NCBI RefSeq assembly: GCF_026262505.1
Contig: NC_067204.1
Span: 18,819,860-18,883,859 of the forward strand
Source: Trichomonas vaginalis G3
Lineage: Eukaryota > Parabasalia > Trichomonadida > Trichomonadidae
Direction: 5' to 3'
DNA: 64,000 bases
Shown here piece after piece: positions 18,032-28,570 of the stretch. Positions within the stretch are counted from its first letter, which is position 1; every line of letters starts with the position of its first letter. The notes below the pieces were generated by a model. That model made no database searches, was not told the origin of the DNA, and saw only the letters and a list, made by a program, of their open reading frames with translations. The translations under genes were made by a program, and so were the position numbers.

Positions 18032-18567
18032 TTATGTAAGAATAAAAAAATAAATTATTTTAAAATTAATGTTAATTTTTTAATAATTTATAAATAAATA
18101 TATTTTAATGCATCGTCTATATATAGATGTAACAAAAAAAGTCGCTAAACCCGTCATATCCTACTACTTAATAATCACATAAAAAATCAAATTTATTTTT
18201 TAATATCTTTTGTTTATTATAAAACTCTAAAGCAAATTAAGGCAGATACGTATTCATAATGCATTCTTTATGGTATTTATTATAAAACAAAGTGCTTTTC
18301 CAATATGAAACTTTTATTATCAGAATTTGGTCAAGTTAGATACTCTTTTTTAATGAAGTGATAGTTCAAATAAAAAAAGTTATACATATCAGTGACTGTT
18401 AAAATGCCAAATTTTCTAATTATTTATGTCAAAATGATATTGTAATTATAGATGCAGGAAAAAACCGTCACCATATGACAAAGGTGTCACCAACCGTATA
18501 AATTTCCACGCAAAGTAGTTCTTTTATTAAAAAAATCCGTTTTTGATTAAATAAATAAACAAGTTTT
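18032..18567. other. Junction region between Polinton-like element and host gene
   Basis: AT-rich DNA without a gene. It must contain the right terminus of the element, but no partner inverted repeat is in view. A short segment at about 18,466-18,496 (CCGTCACC, GGTGTCACC) recalls the TGTCACC words of the internal repeats. Confidence 0.4.
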
Positions 18568-21500
18568 TTAAATATTAGCACTGTTAGTGTACAGCTTATT
18601 ATCAGAAGTGAATAACAGAGATTCAATTTCTGATTCCTTATAATTAATCTTATCTTGTTTCTTGCATGAAGCTACAACACAAATTATTACAACAATTACA
18701 ATAAGAACAAATACAGAAGATGCTGTAATTATAATGAGTTTCTTCCTTATTTGATTGTCTCCTGATGAAACACAAAATTCAGTTGTGGAACATGGAACTC
18801 CTGAAATTGAAGATTTTCCATAATCTTTCGAAACGAAAATCTCTTTCAGTTTAGAGCATCCTGTAAAGAGATCTTTTGATTTAATTTGCTTTGTTCCGCA
18901 ATAAACAAACTTAGAAAGTTTTGTGTCATTCACAAATACATTGCTAGCGATTGATGACAGATTTGCTAAATAAACTTCAGATAATTCATTGCAATTAGCA
19001 AATGAATAATTTCCTAAAATCACCATGGTTGTCAATGTCAAATTGTAAATTCCAGTATTCGAAAATGAAAAATCTCCAATAAATGAGACATTATCGAATT
19101 TAAACTCTTTCAATTTTGGACAATTATAGAATCCATAATCTGAGACCTCTTGAATCTTTTTCATAGTGATAAACTTTTGCAAGCTAATACAGTTTTCGAA
19201 ACAATGGGAAGGAACTATTTCTAAATTAGAAATCTGAATTAATTCTAAACTTTCGCATCCAGAAAATGAATAACTTGAAACAGACAAAATGTTTCCTGAA
19301 ATATTTCTCAGATTCTTACAATTATGGAAAGAAAATTGTCCTAAGTTCAAATTACTGGAATTAAGGAAAGTCATTTCGTAACATGAGCAAAAACAATGAT
19401 CAGAAATCGATAAATTCTGAGGAGAATTGATTGTTATGTTTTGCAATTTTTGACAATTTTTGAATGCTGAATTTCCTAATTTATTCAAATTGTCGCTTTT
19501 AATTGTAAAGTTTAATAGAGATGAGCATTCATTGAAAGAAGAATCTTCAATTGTTTGGACATTTGAAATGAAATCGATTTTAGATAGTTTCGAACAATTA
19601 TTAAATGAATATTCTCCAACTTTCTCAACAATTCCATTTGCAACTATCTTTTCTAAACTTTGAAGTCCATCAAAGCAATGTGGATTAAAGATGATGGATG
19701 GTGAAGTGACATTTATTTCAGATAAAATATTTTGTTGTCCAAAAACATTTTCACCAAATGTAACTTTTGAACTTTTTAGTATCAATAATTTTTGAAGATT
19801 GGATAATTCGTTAAATATAGAACTTTGGAAGTCTAATTGGCCTTGTGTATTTATAATTAAATTCTCCAAATTTGAGTTTGAGAGTGAATTTGCTTCTAAA
19901 GTAATGTCAGCATTTATTTCAAAATTGACAAGATTTTTCATTTCTTTCATTGAATTTCCTTTAATTGTCACTTGATTTGATGCTATTCTTAAATCTCTAA
20001 CATATGGGATAATCTTTGCAAAGTCAACTGATATAACTAAGCCATCGACAATATTACAATCAATAGTATTCAAATTTGAACAATTCTCAAAAATAGAATT
20101 TCCAAATGTAGCTTTTTCACACATCATATTGATATAATTCAAACTGGTGGAATCAGCAAATGAGAAGTCTTTGAAACTAATTATTTTGCTTGAAATTGTC
20201 ACTTGATGTAATGAATCAATATTTCTAAAACAACTTACATCTAAATAAAGTTCATTTGCGTCAAAGTTCATATTATTAAGTTTATTGTGATTGGAAACTG
20301 CATCTTCTTTAATTTCAATTACATTACATTTTGTAAATGATAATGTTTCCATGTTTTTAAAGCCATTAAATGTTTTTTGACCAATATATTTCAATGAATA
20401 AACAGCAAATACAACATCATTAACATTTCCAAAGTAATTGAAACAATCATCATCGAAAAGTGTCAGATTGTCAATTGAATCGACTAAAATCAACTGTGTA
20501 ATAGAATCTTTCGATGAATCAAATACATTGACATTCATTTGATTGAATAATGGATATGTAATCGATTTGATATTTGATGATTTTTCGAATGCAGATGATG
20601 AAATATCTTTCAATGATTTTCCTAAAACAACTTCGGATAATTTTGAACAATTTCCAAATGAAGAATTTCCTAGAAACGTAACACAATTTGGCAATATAAT
20701 TTTTGTCAAGCTATAGCAGTTCTGGAATGCATTTTCATAAATGAATTCTAAGTTTTTGATGTTGTTATCAAAAGTAACAGTTTGCAAACTTAAACAATCT
20801 TTGAAACAATTATCAGAAATGAAATACAAGTTTTCATTGATTGTAACGCTTTCTAGTTTCGAACAGCCACAGAATGCAGCTGATCCGATCATTGTCAGAG
20901 ATTTTGGCAAACCATTGACAATTTCTTTCAAATTTTTACAATTTTGGAAACATGAAATTCCAATTGAGTTTATATTGTCATTAAATGTTACACTTTCTAA
21001 ACTTGTGCATCCATAAAACAAATCAGAATAAAGAATTGTAACTTTTGGAGGAATTGTCATCTTTCTTAAACTGATGCAGTTTCTAAATGAAAATGAACTA
21101 ATCAAAGAAACAGAATCAGGAAGAATAATTTCTGTTAATTGTTTGCATCCATCGAAACAATTCAAGAATATATTTTGTAAATCTTTAAAAGGTGTCTTAA
21201 ACGTAACTTTTTCTAATCTTTCACAGTTTCTAAAACTGTTTGCTCCAAAAGACAAAATGTTTGGAGTGTCTAAAACCACCTCCTTTAGATTTTGACAATC
21301 TTGGAAGTAATTGTCAGGAATTTTTAGCAAAAACATATTTTCGCTTTCGATAATTGTAATTTTTTGGAGTTCTGGACAGAAAACGAATGGTGATCGTATA
21401 TATTTTTGCTCAGTTAATACGAATGTAAGTTCTTTGAGAGCGTTGCAAGCATCGACGACGTCATCATGTAAAGTATTTATTTTTTTCTTGAATTCCATAC

Positions 21501-22206
21501 TGACAAGAGAAATACAGCCTTGGAAGCATGCTTCTCCTATCACTTGTAGTTTGTCAGGTAAATTTATCTTTTCAAGGCTGCTACAACCGGCAAAGCATTC
21601 ATTATCAATTTTTACTAAGTTTTCTGATAATTTAATGGATTCTAAGTTGATGCATCCTTTAAAACATGTAGGTCCTAAGTGTGTCATAGTATCTGGTAAT
21701 GAAACATTTAATAAATGAGAGCATGCGTAAAATGTGGATTCTTCTAAGATATTTAACCCTTTTGGAAATGTTATAGAAGCTAACTTATAACAAGCGTAGA
21801 AACAACCTTTTCCAATATGTGTAATGGAATCTGGCAAATTAATCTGTGGCAAAGATTTGCAGTTTTGGAAAGCATAATCACCTATTATTTGTATTCCATT
21901 TGGTAATTTAACTGATTGTAAGGATGTACATGTATCAAAAGCGCTGGTTCCAATAATTACAGGTGAATCTATTTCGATTGATGTTAAACTTTTAAAAGAA
22001 TAGAATGCATTATTGTCTATTCCTTCTACTCCATTCATTATTTTAAGTTGTTCCGCTTGAGATTTATATTTTGACACTTCATTAATTGAGATATTGCCAC
22101 TTCCTGAGCAAGTGATGATGTGGCTATCATAAGTGCATGTAGCAGAAATCAATTTTACTTCCTTTACTAACAGTTGTTTAAATTGTAAGTAAAGGAAAGA
22201 TCTCAT
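18568..22206 (-). CDS. BspA-like leucine-rich repeat surface protein
   Basis: About 1,212 residues. The body is a long array of LRR_5/BspA repeats of roughly 23 residues with the pattern C-x-x-L-x-x-I-x-L-P-x-x-I-x-x-I-G-x-x-A-F-x-x-C. A single membrane span near the C-terminus (IIITASSVFVLIVIVVIICV) is followed by a short cytoplasmic tail (CKKQDKINYKESEIES...). These proteins form a very large trichomonad family linked to surface adhesion. I prefer the ATG at 22,206 (MRSFLYLQFKQLL) to one 13 codons upstream, because a TCATCA element lies directly before it and the family usually has SATCTYD soon after a short leader. The leader here contains lysines and is a weak signal peptide. Neighbour of the Polinton right end; no sign of damage. 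Confidence 0.9.
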   Translation of the reverse strand: MRSFLYLQFKQLLVKEVKLISATCTYDSHIITCSGSGNISINEVSKYKSQAEQLKIMNGVEGIDNNAFYSFKSLTSIEIDSPVIIGTSAFDTCTSLQSVKLPNGIQIIGDYAFQNCKSLPQINLPDSITHIGKGCFYACYKLASITFPKGLNILEESTFYACSHLLNVSLPDTMTHLGPTCFKGCINLESIKLSENLVKIDNECFAGCSSLEKINLPDKLQVIGEACFQGCISLVSMEFKKKINTLHDDVVDACNALKELTFVLTEQKYIRSPFVFCPELQKITIIESENMFLLKIPDNYFQDCQNLKEVVLDTPNILSFGANSFRNCERLEKVTFKTPFKDLQNIFLNCFDGCKQLTEIILPDSVSLISSFSFRNCISLRKMTIPPKVTILYSDLFYGCTSLESVTFNDNINSIGISCFQNCKNLKEIVNGLPKSLTMIGSAAFCGCSKLESVTINENLYFISDNCFKDCLSLQTVTFDNNIKNLEFIYENAFQNCYSLTKIILPNCVTFLGNSSFGNCSKLSEVVLGKSLKDISSSAFEKSSNIKSITYPLFNQMNVNVFDSSKDSITQLILVDSIDNLTLFDDDCFNYFGNVNDVVFAVYSLKYIGQKTFNGFKNMETLSFTKCNVIEIKEDAVSNHNKLNNMNFDANELYLDVSCFRNIDSLHQVTISSKIISFKDFSFADSTSLNYINMMCEKATFGNSIFENCSNLNTIDCNIVDGLVISVDFAKIIPYVRDLRIASNQVTIKGNSMKEMKNLVNFEINADITLEANSLSNSNLENLIINTQGQLDFQSSIFNELSNLQKLLILKSSKVTFGENVFGQQNILSEINVTSPSIIFNPHCFDGLQSLEKIVANGIVEKVGEYSFNNCSKLSKIDFISNVQTIEDSSFNECSSLLNFTIKSDNLNKLGNSAFKNCQKLQNITINSPQNLSISDHCFCSCYEMTFLNSSNLNLGQFSFHNCKNLRNISGNILSVSSYSFSGCESLELIQISNLEIVPSHCFENCISLQKFITMKKIQEVSDYGFYNCPKLKEFKFDNVSFIGDFSFSNTGIYNLTLTTMVILGNYSFANCNELSEVYLANLSSIASNVFVNDTKLSKFVYCGTKQIKSKDLFTGCSKLKEIFVSKDYGKSSISGVPCSTTEFCVSSGDNQIRKKLIIITASSVFVLIVIVVIICVVASCKKQDKINYKESEIESLLFTSDNKLYTNSANI

Positions 22207-22389
22207 TTGATGAGAATTTAAATAATAATGAAAAATCAATATCAAAAAAAGAATATTATATCATAGGTATAAGTATCGATGATGTCAGTAATGTATAAAA
22301 AACAAAAAAATAAAATTATAAAAAATTAATTAGATAAATAGATAAACATTGTATTTAAATACATACAAGAAAAACAAAAAATAAATAAA

Positions 22390-23784
22390 TTATATAGCAT
22401 TCTGAGGGAAATCGTCCTTTGTAAACAATTTTGGATCAGGAACTCCAGCTTCATCAAATAAACCATAAATTTTCATATCCTTATTACCCCTAACGATTCC
22501 TATTGCCACTTTTGCATGATTTATCAACTCAGAAGAGCCAATCTTTTTAGCAACTTCGAGAGCTTCGAGATAGAACTTCTCTGCGCGCTCGAAATCACCG
22601 TAGAAGCAGTTTAACTTACCATTAGATATCAACGCGTTGTAAGCGGTACTCAAATCTCCTTGTTCCTGTGAAATTCTTGCATCTTGGCTGTAATACTGTT
22701 CCTCAGCGTCTATTTGTCTTCGGCCTATATCAGAGCGCTTGAGACGATCACCGAAAGCGAGCTGAGAAAGCTGTGTAGCTCCAATATCGTTAACTAAAGA
22801 TTCTCTTTCGGCCAAAACGAGTTCATCCTTTAATGCACCACGGATTTTCTCAATCTGTTCGTAAAATGGTGAATCTTCCGCTTCATTCATCTCTGTTGCT
22901 GTATCTAATGCCGCTTGATAAAATTCAACTGATCTTTGATTGTCACCTTTGGCTCTGTAAATGAGGGCTATATTACAGTTGGCGGCTATTGTTTCGAACA
23001 TGGACCTTGAAAATGAAAGATGGCGCATATTCCATTCAATAGCTTCATCATACATTTCCATGAGCTGATAGTTAACGGCAATACGGTTAAAAACAAGAGG
23101 ATCTGCATCAGCACCTAATGTTTGTAAGTATTTCATGTAATATTCGTTCGCGCGTTTAAGATAACCTTCACTTTCGTAAAGAAGGCCAATGTTGAAGTAA
23201 GCTGATGATTCGTCTTTGATATTTCTCGATCTGAGTGATGCTTGAACGAGAAGTTGAAGATCGCGAAGAGTTTTCTTTGTATCTGGGTTTGATGTGCCTT
23301 GATTTAATCTTAAAGGCTGCAAACCATCGAAATCAATTGAAACAACTGATGGTTTAACAGCTTCGTTCACAGCAAATGGACCTTCAGCTACAATTCTTTG
23401 AGGATTTTGTAAAAGAGAAGGACGTGGGTGATTTGAATCACTTACACTCAATGCTGAGAATCGTGCTGGATTTTGTGGTACGCATAATTGATATTTTTCA
23501 ACATCTAACTGAGGATCGTTTTTAATTGTTTTAGTTGTACTTTCTTTCTTTTCAACCATCTTTTTCGCTTTCTTGGCTTCTTTAGCACGATTTAATTCGG
23601 CCATATGTGCATCAATTTGCCTGGCAACGGCCGGAGGGACGCAGTTAGGTCCAAAATCTGGAGGAGCTGAGAAAGCTGCAGGCGCTGGGTAGTAACCAAT
23701 CGATTTCTTATCCTTTGTCTGACGTAATGATGAGTTGTTTCCTTTTGTAGATGATTTTAATTTAGGTGATACTATAGAGCGCAT
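22390..23784 (-). CDS. TPR-repeat protein (possibly TTC29-like flagellar protein)
   Basis: A 464-residue protein. The first ~150 residues are basic, proline-containing and probably disordered (KKAKKMVEKKESTTKTIKND). From about 190 to the end there are tetratricopeptide-type helix pairs, such as YFNIGLLYESEGYLKRANEY, AVNYQLMEMYDEAIEWNMRH and NIALIYRAKGDNQRSVEFYQ. Such scaffolds hold protein complexes together. The overall layout reminds me of TTC29-type axonemal proteins, which would fit a flagellate, but that is a weak inference. It shares direction with the BspA-like gene 184 bases downstream. Confidence 0.75.
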   Translation of the reverse strand: MRSIVSPKLKSSTKGNNSSLRQTKDKKSIGYYPAPAAFSAPPDFGPNCVPPAVARQIDAHMAELNRAKEAKKAKKMVEKKESTTKTIKNDPQLDVEKYQLCVPQNPARFSALSVSDSNHPRPSLLQNPQRIVAEGPFAVNEAVKPSVVSIDFDGLQPLRLNQGTSNPDTKKTLRDLQLLVQASLRSRNIKDESSAYFNIGLLYESEGYLKRANEYYMKYLQTLGADADPLVFNRIAVNYQLMEMYDEAIEWNMRHLSFSRSMFETIAANCNIALIYRAKGDNQRSVEFYQAALDTATEMNEAEDSPFYEQIEKIRGALKDELVLAERESLVNDIGATQLSQLAFGDRLKRSDIGRRQIDAEEQYYSQDARISQEQGDLSTAYNALISNGKLNCFYGDFERAEKFYLEALEVAKKIGSSELINHAKVAIGIVRGNKDMKIYGLFDEAGVPDPKLFTKDDFPQNAI

Positions 23785-23966
23785 TTAAAATAACGTGTCT
23801 AATGACGATTAAATAAACTTAAGAAAATCATCCTCGCTATAAAATCTTCAATAAGATAATTAAATAGAGTTATGTACTCTCTGGATTTACATTTAGTATC
23901 TCAAAAAGATTATATTTAATAGTTTTTGAAGCAAATTTATATAAATGTCAATCTCAAGATTCATTG

Positions 23967-24781
23967 GGCAAACCCAAATTTTAGCTAAAAGTGACAGGGG
24001 AAAAAAACGTTTAGTATTAAAAAAAAAGACCGATGAGAGCTTCGTTCGAAATATAGAGGGAACTGAGAATGCGCAACCATTCTCAGGGAATATTGGATGC
24101 TATTCCCGTTCCCTCTGTATGGAAAATTGAGGTTTTCAAAGGGAGTTAAAATAATATCAAATTTATACTAATTTACTTCAAAATACAAAAGTATTTGACA
24201 GCTAAAATTAGTTACTTTAGCAAGCCCATCAATACCCTTTTACGATTATTGCTACTTTTTCGAAATAAAAGTAAAAACAAATTTATACTAATTTACTTCA
24301 AAATACAAAAGTATTTGACAGCTAAAATTAGTTACTTTAGCAAGCCTATCAATACCCTTTTACGATTATTGTTACTTTTTCGAAATAAAATAAATTTATT
24401 ATCAAAAACCTTTTTTTTCTTAGTAAAAATAAAAAGGTTATTTTATATCAAGTTTTTATTCATAAATTTTTATAATGTTGTATAAATTTGAAGGTGGAAA
24501 TCTGTAATAATTTTATCTTGAAAAGACTTGGCATTCTCAACAATGAATTGAGGGGTATTGCATCCAAATTCTGTAATTTGCGCGAGCGAAGCGAGCGGCT
24601 TAGGTCTAAGATTTTGATTCAAATCTTTGCTTATATTCCTTAAATTCTTTATGAAACTCGCAACAGTTCCATAAAAAATTTTAAATTCTAAACTGTCGAA
24701 ATTACCGATCGGTAATCACACCCTTCACAGGTGTGTCGCTTTTTACAGGCGTGTCACTTTTAGCTAAAATTACCCCTACTC
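23967..24781. mobile_element. Inverted-repeat element A, copy 1 (815 bp, Mutator-like size of target duplication)
   Basis: Flanked by a perfect 10-bp duplication AGATTCATTG (23,957-23,966 and 24,782-24,791). The ends are GGCAAACCC... and ...ACCCCTACTC, each followed inward by the inverted repeat TTTTAGCTAAAAGTGACA. It contains two units of a 120-bp tandem repeat (24,158-24,391) and GC-rich hairpins (GCTCGCTTCGCTCGC-type near 24,583). No transposase, so it is non-autonomous. A 9-11 bp duplication is typical of Mutator-like elements, which are known in trichomonads; that family call is inference. A second copy in opposite orientation is at 54,732. Confidence 0.85.
24158..24391 (+). repeat. 120-bp tandem repeat, two units
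   Basis: Unit starts CAAATTTATACTAATTTACT at 24,158 and again at 24,278. Nearly identical. The same unit is present five times in the copy of element A at 54,732. Confidence 0.9.
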
Positions 24782-24791
24782 AGATTCATTG

Positions 24792-26076
24792 TTTTGTTAA
24801 ATTAGGTAGATTGTGTAATAAAACAATTTATCTAATGGAAATATGAAGATTTAATGAAAATATCGTACTTAGTGAATTCAGAGTTATTCGAGCCAAAGGT
24901 AACTAAACTACTTTCGCCGATCCGATTTGCTCCATATTTAAAATATAGCTTGCATATGTAGAAGAAAAGCTAATTTTGAAGTACGCCCGAAATCCACCAA
25001 CAGGATTTCGAGCTACTAAAAAGGTACTTTTAAATGTGATTTTTTTTATAAAAAATTAAATTTATTTTAAGATCAGACTAAAAACTAATTTTATGGAAAA
25101 TCTATATCGACAAATTTATTACTTATTGGGTATATAGATTTTTTGATTATGGCGATTATGTCTGATATGCTTCCAATAAGCCAAAACACATTTCATACTG
25201 ATTTCTATAAAAGGTATCTTTATTATAGAAGTGTAAGCTATATCTGTTTGTTTTTTTATTATAACAAATTCAAAATTCTCTTATAAGGACTAGATGAAAT
25301 CTGTATTATTAAATCATTAGCTAAATGAAGGTTCAAATAGAAAGTAAATATCAATTTATATGATACTGAAACCAAATAGTTCTTTTAATAAAAGATAACA
25401 CGCTGAAAATTATTGAGTATTTGCAAATCTCAAAAATCTATTGGTGAATTTGGCTCAACTTTTAAAATTATAACATCCATATCAAATCATAAAAGCAGAC
25501 AAAAATTAAAGCCAAACCTATCGGCCAATTTTTTTTGATATTTTGATTTTTGAGGTATACTTTTAAAAGTGGATTTAAAGCACTTATGAAAAAACATTAA
25601 CTTCTGTCGTTATGATTATTGATTTAGACAATAATGATTTTAATCTTTGATTATCAAAACACTAAAGTCATCTTTTTAACATTTGCTTGGTAGCATTAAC
25701 TCAAGTCTAAAGTACTATTTTATGTGGCACTCTTAGAATTTTTGTATTCATTGTACACGCTGAAATAGTACCATTAAAGTTATGGCGGACTTTCAAAAAA
25801 TAGTTTGGTCACCTTTTTCGAGCCTATATCTATGTAACTTGAGAAATATATTAGCTAATTTCATGATACTATCATACAGTAATCTTAATTATCAAAGAAT
25901 ATTTGAGTTATCCAAGGGTTTTTACTTACGATTATTCAAAATTATGAATGTAAAATTGATTTTGACGCAAAAGCATTCAGAGTAATTCGGTTTTGTAGAG
26001 ATTTAACTCAAAAAATGGTGAAAATACGAAATGTGGTGAACCGATATGTTTAATACGCAAAAAATAATATAAATGA
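24792..26076. other. Noncoding stretch
   Basis: About 1.3 kb of AT-rich DNA between element A and the phosphatase gene. I see short frames only and no recognisable gene, tRNA or repeat. Confidence 0.5.
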
Positions 26077-27012
26077 TTACCAATCATAATCAACATCAGT
26101 AAAAGAGTAGTATTTTGGAATATCTTCATGGGAAGTTTCAACAGAATTTGCTGTTGGGAAGCGGATATCCTTCTTCTTGAGATTTTCGTCAAGTTCGAGA
26201 ATACCGCCTAAGTTACCACATCTGCCGCAGTAATCTGGGGCACTAAAAACAGTAACAATTTGATTATTATGATTATATTCAAGACCGGAAATAACCAGTT
26301 GGTGTCCTCTAGCTGTGAGCTCCAAACCATTCTCTTCGTTCCAGCGTTTAGTGATATCTGGGCCGAATTGGTAGCCAGCATCACGTTCTGAAGGACGGAA
26401 GCCTGCCTGTGGTGCTGGATCACTCCAGACGAGATCACAAAGTGGTCCCTTGTGAGGAATTTCTGTAAATCTGTCGAGCATTTGAATATCTTTGATTGTA
26501 CGAAGAGATGGTGACAAACCGCCATGAACGCACAATATCTTATCGTTAATGAGTGCTGCTATTGGAATATTGCAGAATGTTTCTGTATAAATCTTCCAAA
26601 CTGTGTCGTCGCCATATCTGTTTACAACTTCTTCACGAAAACCAAAAACTTGTGAGATTCCGGCACTTTCGTGATTTCCTCTCAAGAGGGTGATGTTCTT
26701 TGGATATTTAATCATTAAACAGAACAAGTAGGAAACTGTTTCAACAGATTTTGCACCACGATCAACATAGTCTCCCATGAAAAGATAGTTGGTAAATGGG
26801 ATCTTACCACCTATCTTGAACAATTCCATGAGATCTTCGAACTGTCCATGTATATCTCCACAAATGACAACTGGCGCCTGAACAGGGATAACGTTTGGCA
26901 TTGTTCTGAACATTTGGGTGGCTGTCTCATTGATGTACTTGATATCCTCTAATGAAGGAATTTCATTTCTTTCGATCTTTGCTATGATAGTATCAGCAGA
27001 GATGACTTCCAT
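26077..27012 (-). CDS. PP2A-type serine/threonine protein phosphatase catalytic subunit
   Basis: A 311-residue phosphatase of the PPP family, which removes phosphate from Ser/Thr with two metal ions. All signature motifs are present in order: GDIHGQF (about 52-58), GDYVDRG (80-86), LRGNHES (about 110-116), the HGG segment CVHGGLSPS, WSDPAP (PP2A-subfamily type) and SAPDYCGRCGN. The C-terminus ends DVDYDW, close to the PP2A/PP4/PP6 type tail but not the methylated DYFL of PP2A itself. Length is normal. TTCAATTCA directly precedes the ATG. It could be PP2A, PP4 or PP6; the window also has a PP2A-A-like HEAT protein at 46 kb. Confidence 0.93.
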   Translation of the reverse strand: MEVISADTIIAKIERNEIPSLEDIKYINETATQMFRTMPNVIPVQAPVVICGDIHGQFEDLMELFKIGGKIPFTNYLFMGDYVDRGAKSVETVSYLFCLMIKYPKNITLLRGNHESAGISQVFGFREEVVNRYGDDTVWKIYTETFCNIPIAALINDKILCVHGGLSPSLRTIKDIQMLDRFTEIPHKGPLCDLVWSDPAPQAGFRPSERDAGYQFGPDITKRWNEENGLELTARGHQLVISGLEYNHNNQIVTVFSAPDYCGRCGNLGGILELDENLKKKDIRFPTANSVETSHEDIPKYYSFTDVDYDW

Positions 27013-28387
27013 TGAATTGAAATTTTTTTTGATTTTGTGAAATATTTCAAAGATCTTTACAAAAGATGATCCCCACTTAAATAAAAATCAAACATCTTAT
27101 TGCGATGATTAAAATATATATATTTCATATAATGGGCCACTGATTTGAATGGAAAACACAAATATTCTGAGGAAACACAAATTAAAAAAAATCATTATTT
27201 ATGGGAGATTGGAAATATTAAATTATATAGATTTTATGCTAAGTTTGTTAAAGATATATAACTTTCACAAGTAAATGAAAATTGAGAACTGATAATTGAA
27301 AGAGAAAATTTTACCCCTTTATCCCCATTTTATTTCTTCGTAATTCAAATTGCTTGAATATATTACATATTAAATATATGATTAATTACCCTTATTGAGA
27401 TCAGAATTCAAAATTGATTTTGGACTAATATGATAGATTCAAAATACAATTTAGCAATATTCATTATTTCCGATTTTCTTTTAGAGAAAATTCAAAATAA
27501 TAATTATCTTTTTTTCAAAAATTATCAATATCTAAATTTGAATGATACATCTATTATAGTAAAAATATCTATTAAATATTAACTGAAAAGCAATGTCTAA
27601 ATTAAAGCTTTAGATTTTTCAAATTATCTTCAAAAATACCGGTTATGCTAAGAAGGGAACACGTATTTTTTTGTTTTACATATAATCCATTAAAATTTGA
27701 TGAAAAGTTTCTCTATAATCATGCGGAACATTTGAATTCAATTTTTGAAAAGTTATTTGTAAAGTTTTCAAAATTGAATAATGTAGATTTTGAACATTGA
27801 ATGTTTGAAATGATATTTGATTTAGACTATATTAATCATGTATACAAAAATTCATACATATTCCATAAAGAATATAATGTTGTTTAACTAAAATGATGAG
27901 AATAATAATGAAATTAAATAATATAAATCTTTCTTTATCTTTCTCGTGAAATGGGTCATTGTGTGAGTGAGGTACTTCGTTTTTGAAGTGCATATATTTA
28001 GTTACAAAAAAATGTTTTTACAATATCTTTTTTTAGGAAAAAAAAGATATTTATTACAGTTTAGTCTGATATAATAAATGTGTAACTTTGAAATTGCAAA
28101 GCACAAAATATTGGCTCTTAAAGAAATTGTAATTCAAGGGGAATAATTAATTTTGCAAAGGAATCGTCAACCCTATGGTTCCATAATAATTAAATGGGAT
28201 CCGAATGGCAAAGCTTAAAATTTTAAAACAAATTTATGGGATCCGTTTGATTGAAACCGCCAGATGTATCTCAAAGTATTTACTGCAAAGTATTAAACGA
28301 ATTGAATTATATAAGGAAAATGTTAAAATTCAGATGAAAAATTTTAAAAATTCAATTAAACCTCAATAATTTTCATCAAATATTTGG
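27013..28387. other. Noncoding stretch
   Basis: About 1.4 kb of very AT-rich DNA. No gene, RNA or repeat recognised. A GGGATCCGAATG motif at 28,197 recurs as GGGATCCGAA upstream of the ankyrin genes near 33,004 and 36,380, and may be part of the ankyrin family's upstream region. Confidence 0.45.
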
Positions 28388-28570
28388 ATGCCTAAAGAGC
28401 ACTATTCTTATGGGCACCTCAATGCTCTGATGCCACAATTTGCAAGCTATTGTAGCACAATTGATTCAATTTACCTGTTAAGAACAGATGTTGATGAAGA
28501 ATTAAATAGAATTTATCAAATGATAGAAAATAACCTGATTCTATGGCAGTCCCAACGGGAACCGCGGTAA
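28388..28570 (+). pseudogene. Ankyrin/DUF3447 gene, N-terminal fragment
   Basis: About 52 residues match the conserved N-terminus of the trichomonad ankyrin family seen in this window: FASYCSTIDSIYLLRTDVDE followed by ELNRIYQMIENNLI, to be compared with YLLKTENTEELNSIYKMI in the gene at 56,308. After about 28,545 the similarity stops and unrelated GC-richer sequence begins (GGGAACCGCGGTAATTTACC). The DUF3447 region and ankyrin repeats are missing here. An ankyrin array without this N-terminus lies 2.8 kb downstream at 31,337, so the two could be remains of one gene split by insertions and a deletion. Confidence 0.7.

Larger units (their letters stand above)
1..18100. mobile_element. Polinton/Maverick-type element (fossil, left end outside window)
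   Basis: This stretch holds a retrovirus-type integrase remnant, a primase-SF3 helicase, a KilA-N protein, a fiber/collar protein, a packaging ATPase and a capsid candidate, the gene set expected of a Polinton or Polinton-like virus integrated in a protist genome. The left terminus is not in the window. The right terminus lies somewhere between 18,032 (end of the last element gene) and about 18,540 (before the BspA-like gene); I could not find terminal inverted repeats because only one end is present. Two mariners inserted later at 8,820 and 10,737. Most frames on the right arm are long and open, suggesting a young copy, but it is broken, with very roughly six to ten breaks, concentrated in the left arm. 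Family assignment is from gene content; the absence of a visible DNA polymerase B is unusual and may only reflect the window edge. Confidence 0.85.

Noticed and set aside
18462-18500. Right terminal repeat of the Polinton-like element
   Set aside because: It only shares short TGTCACC words with the internal repeats, and without the left end there is no partner to prove a terminus.
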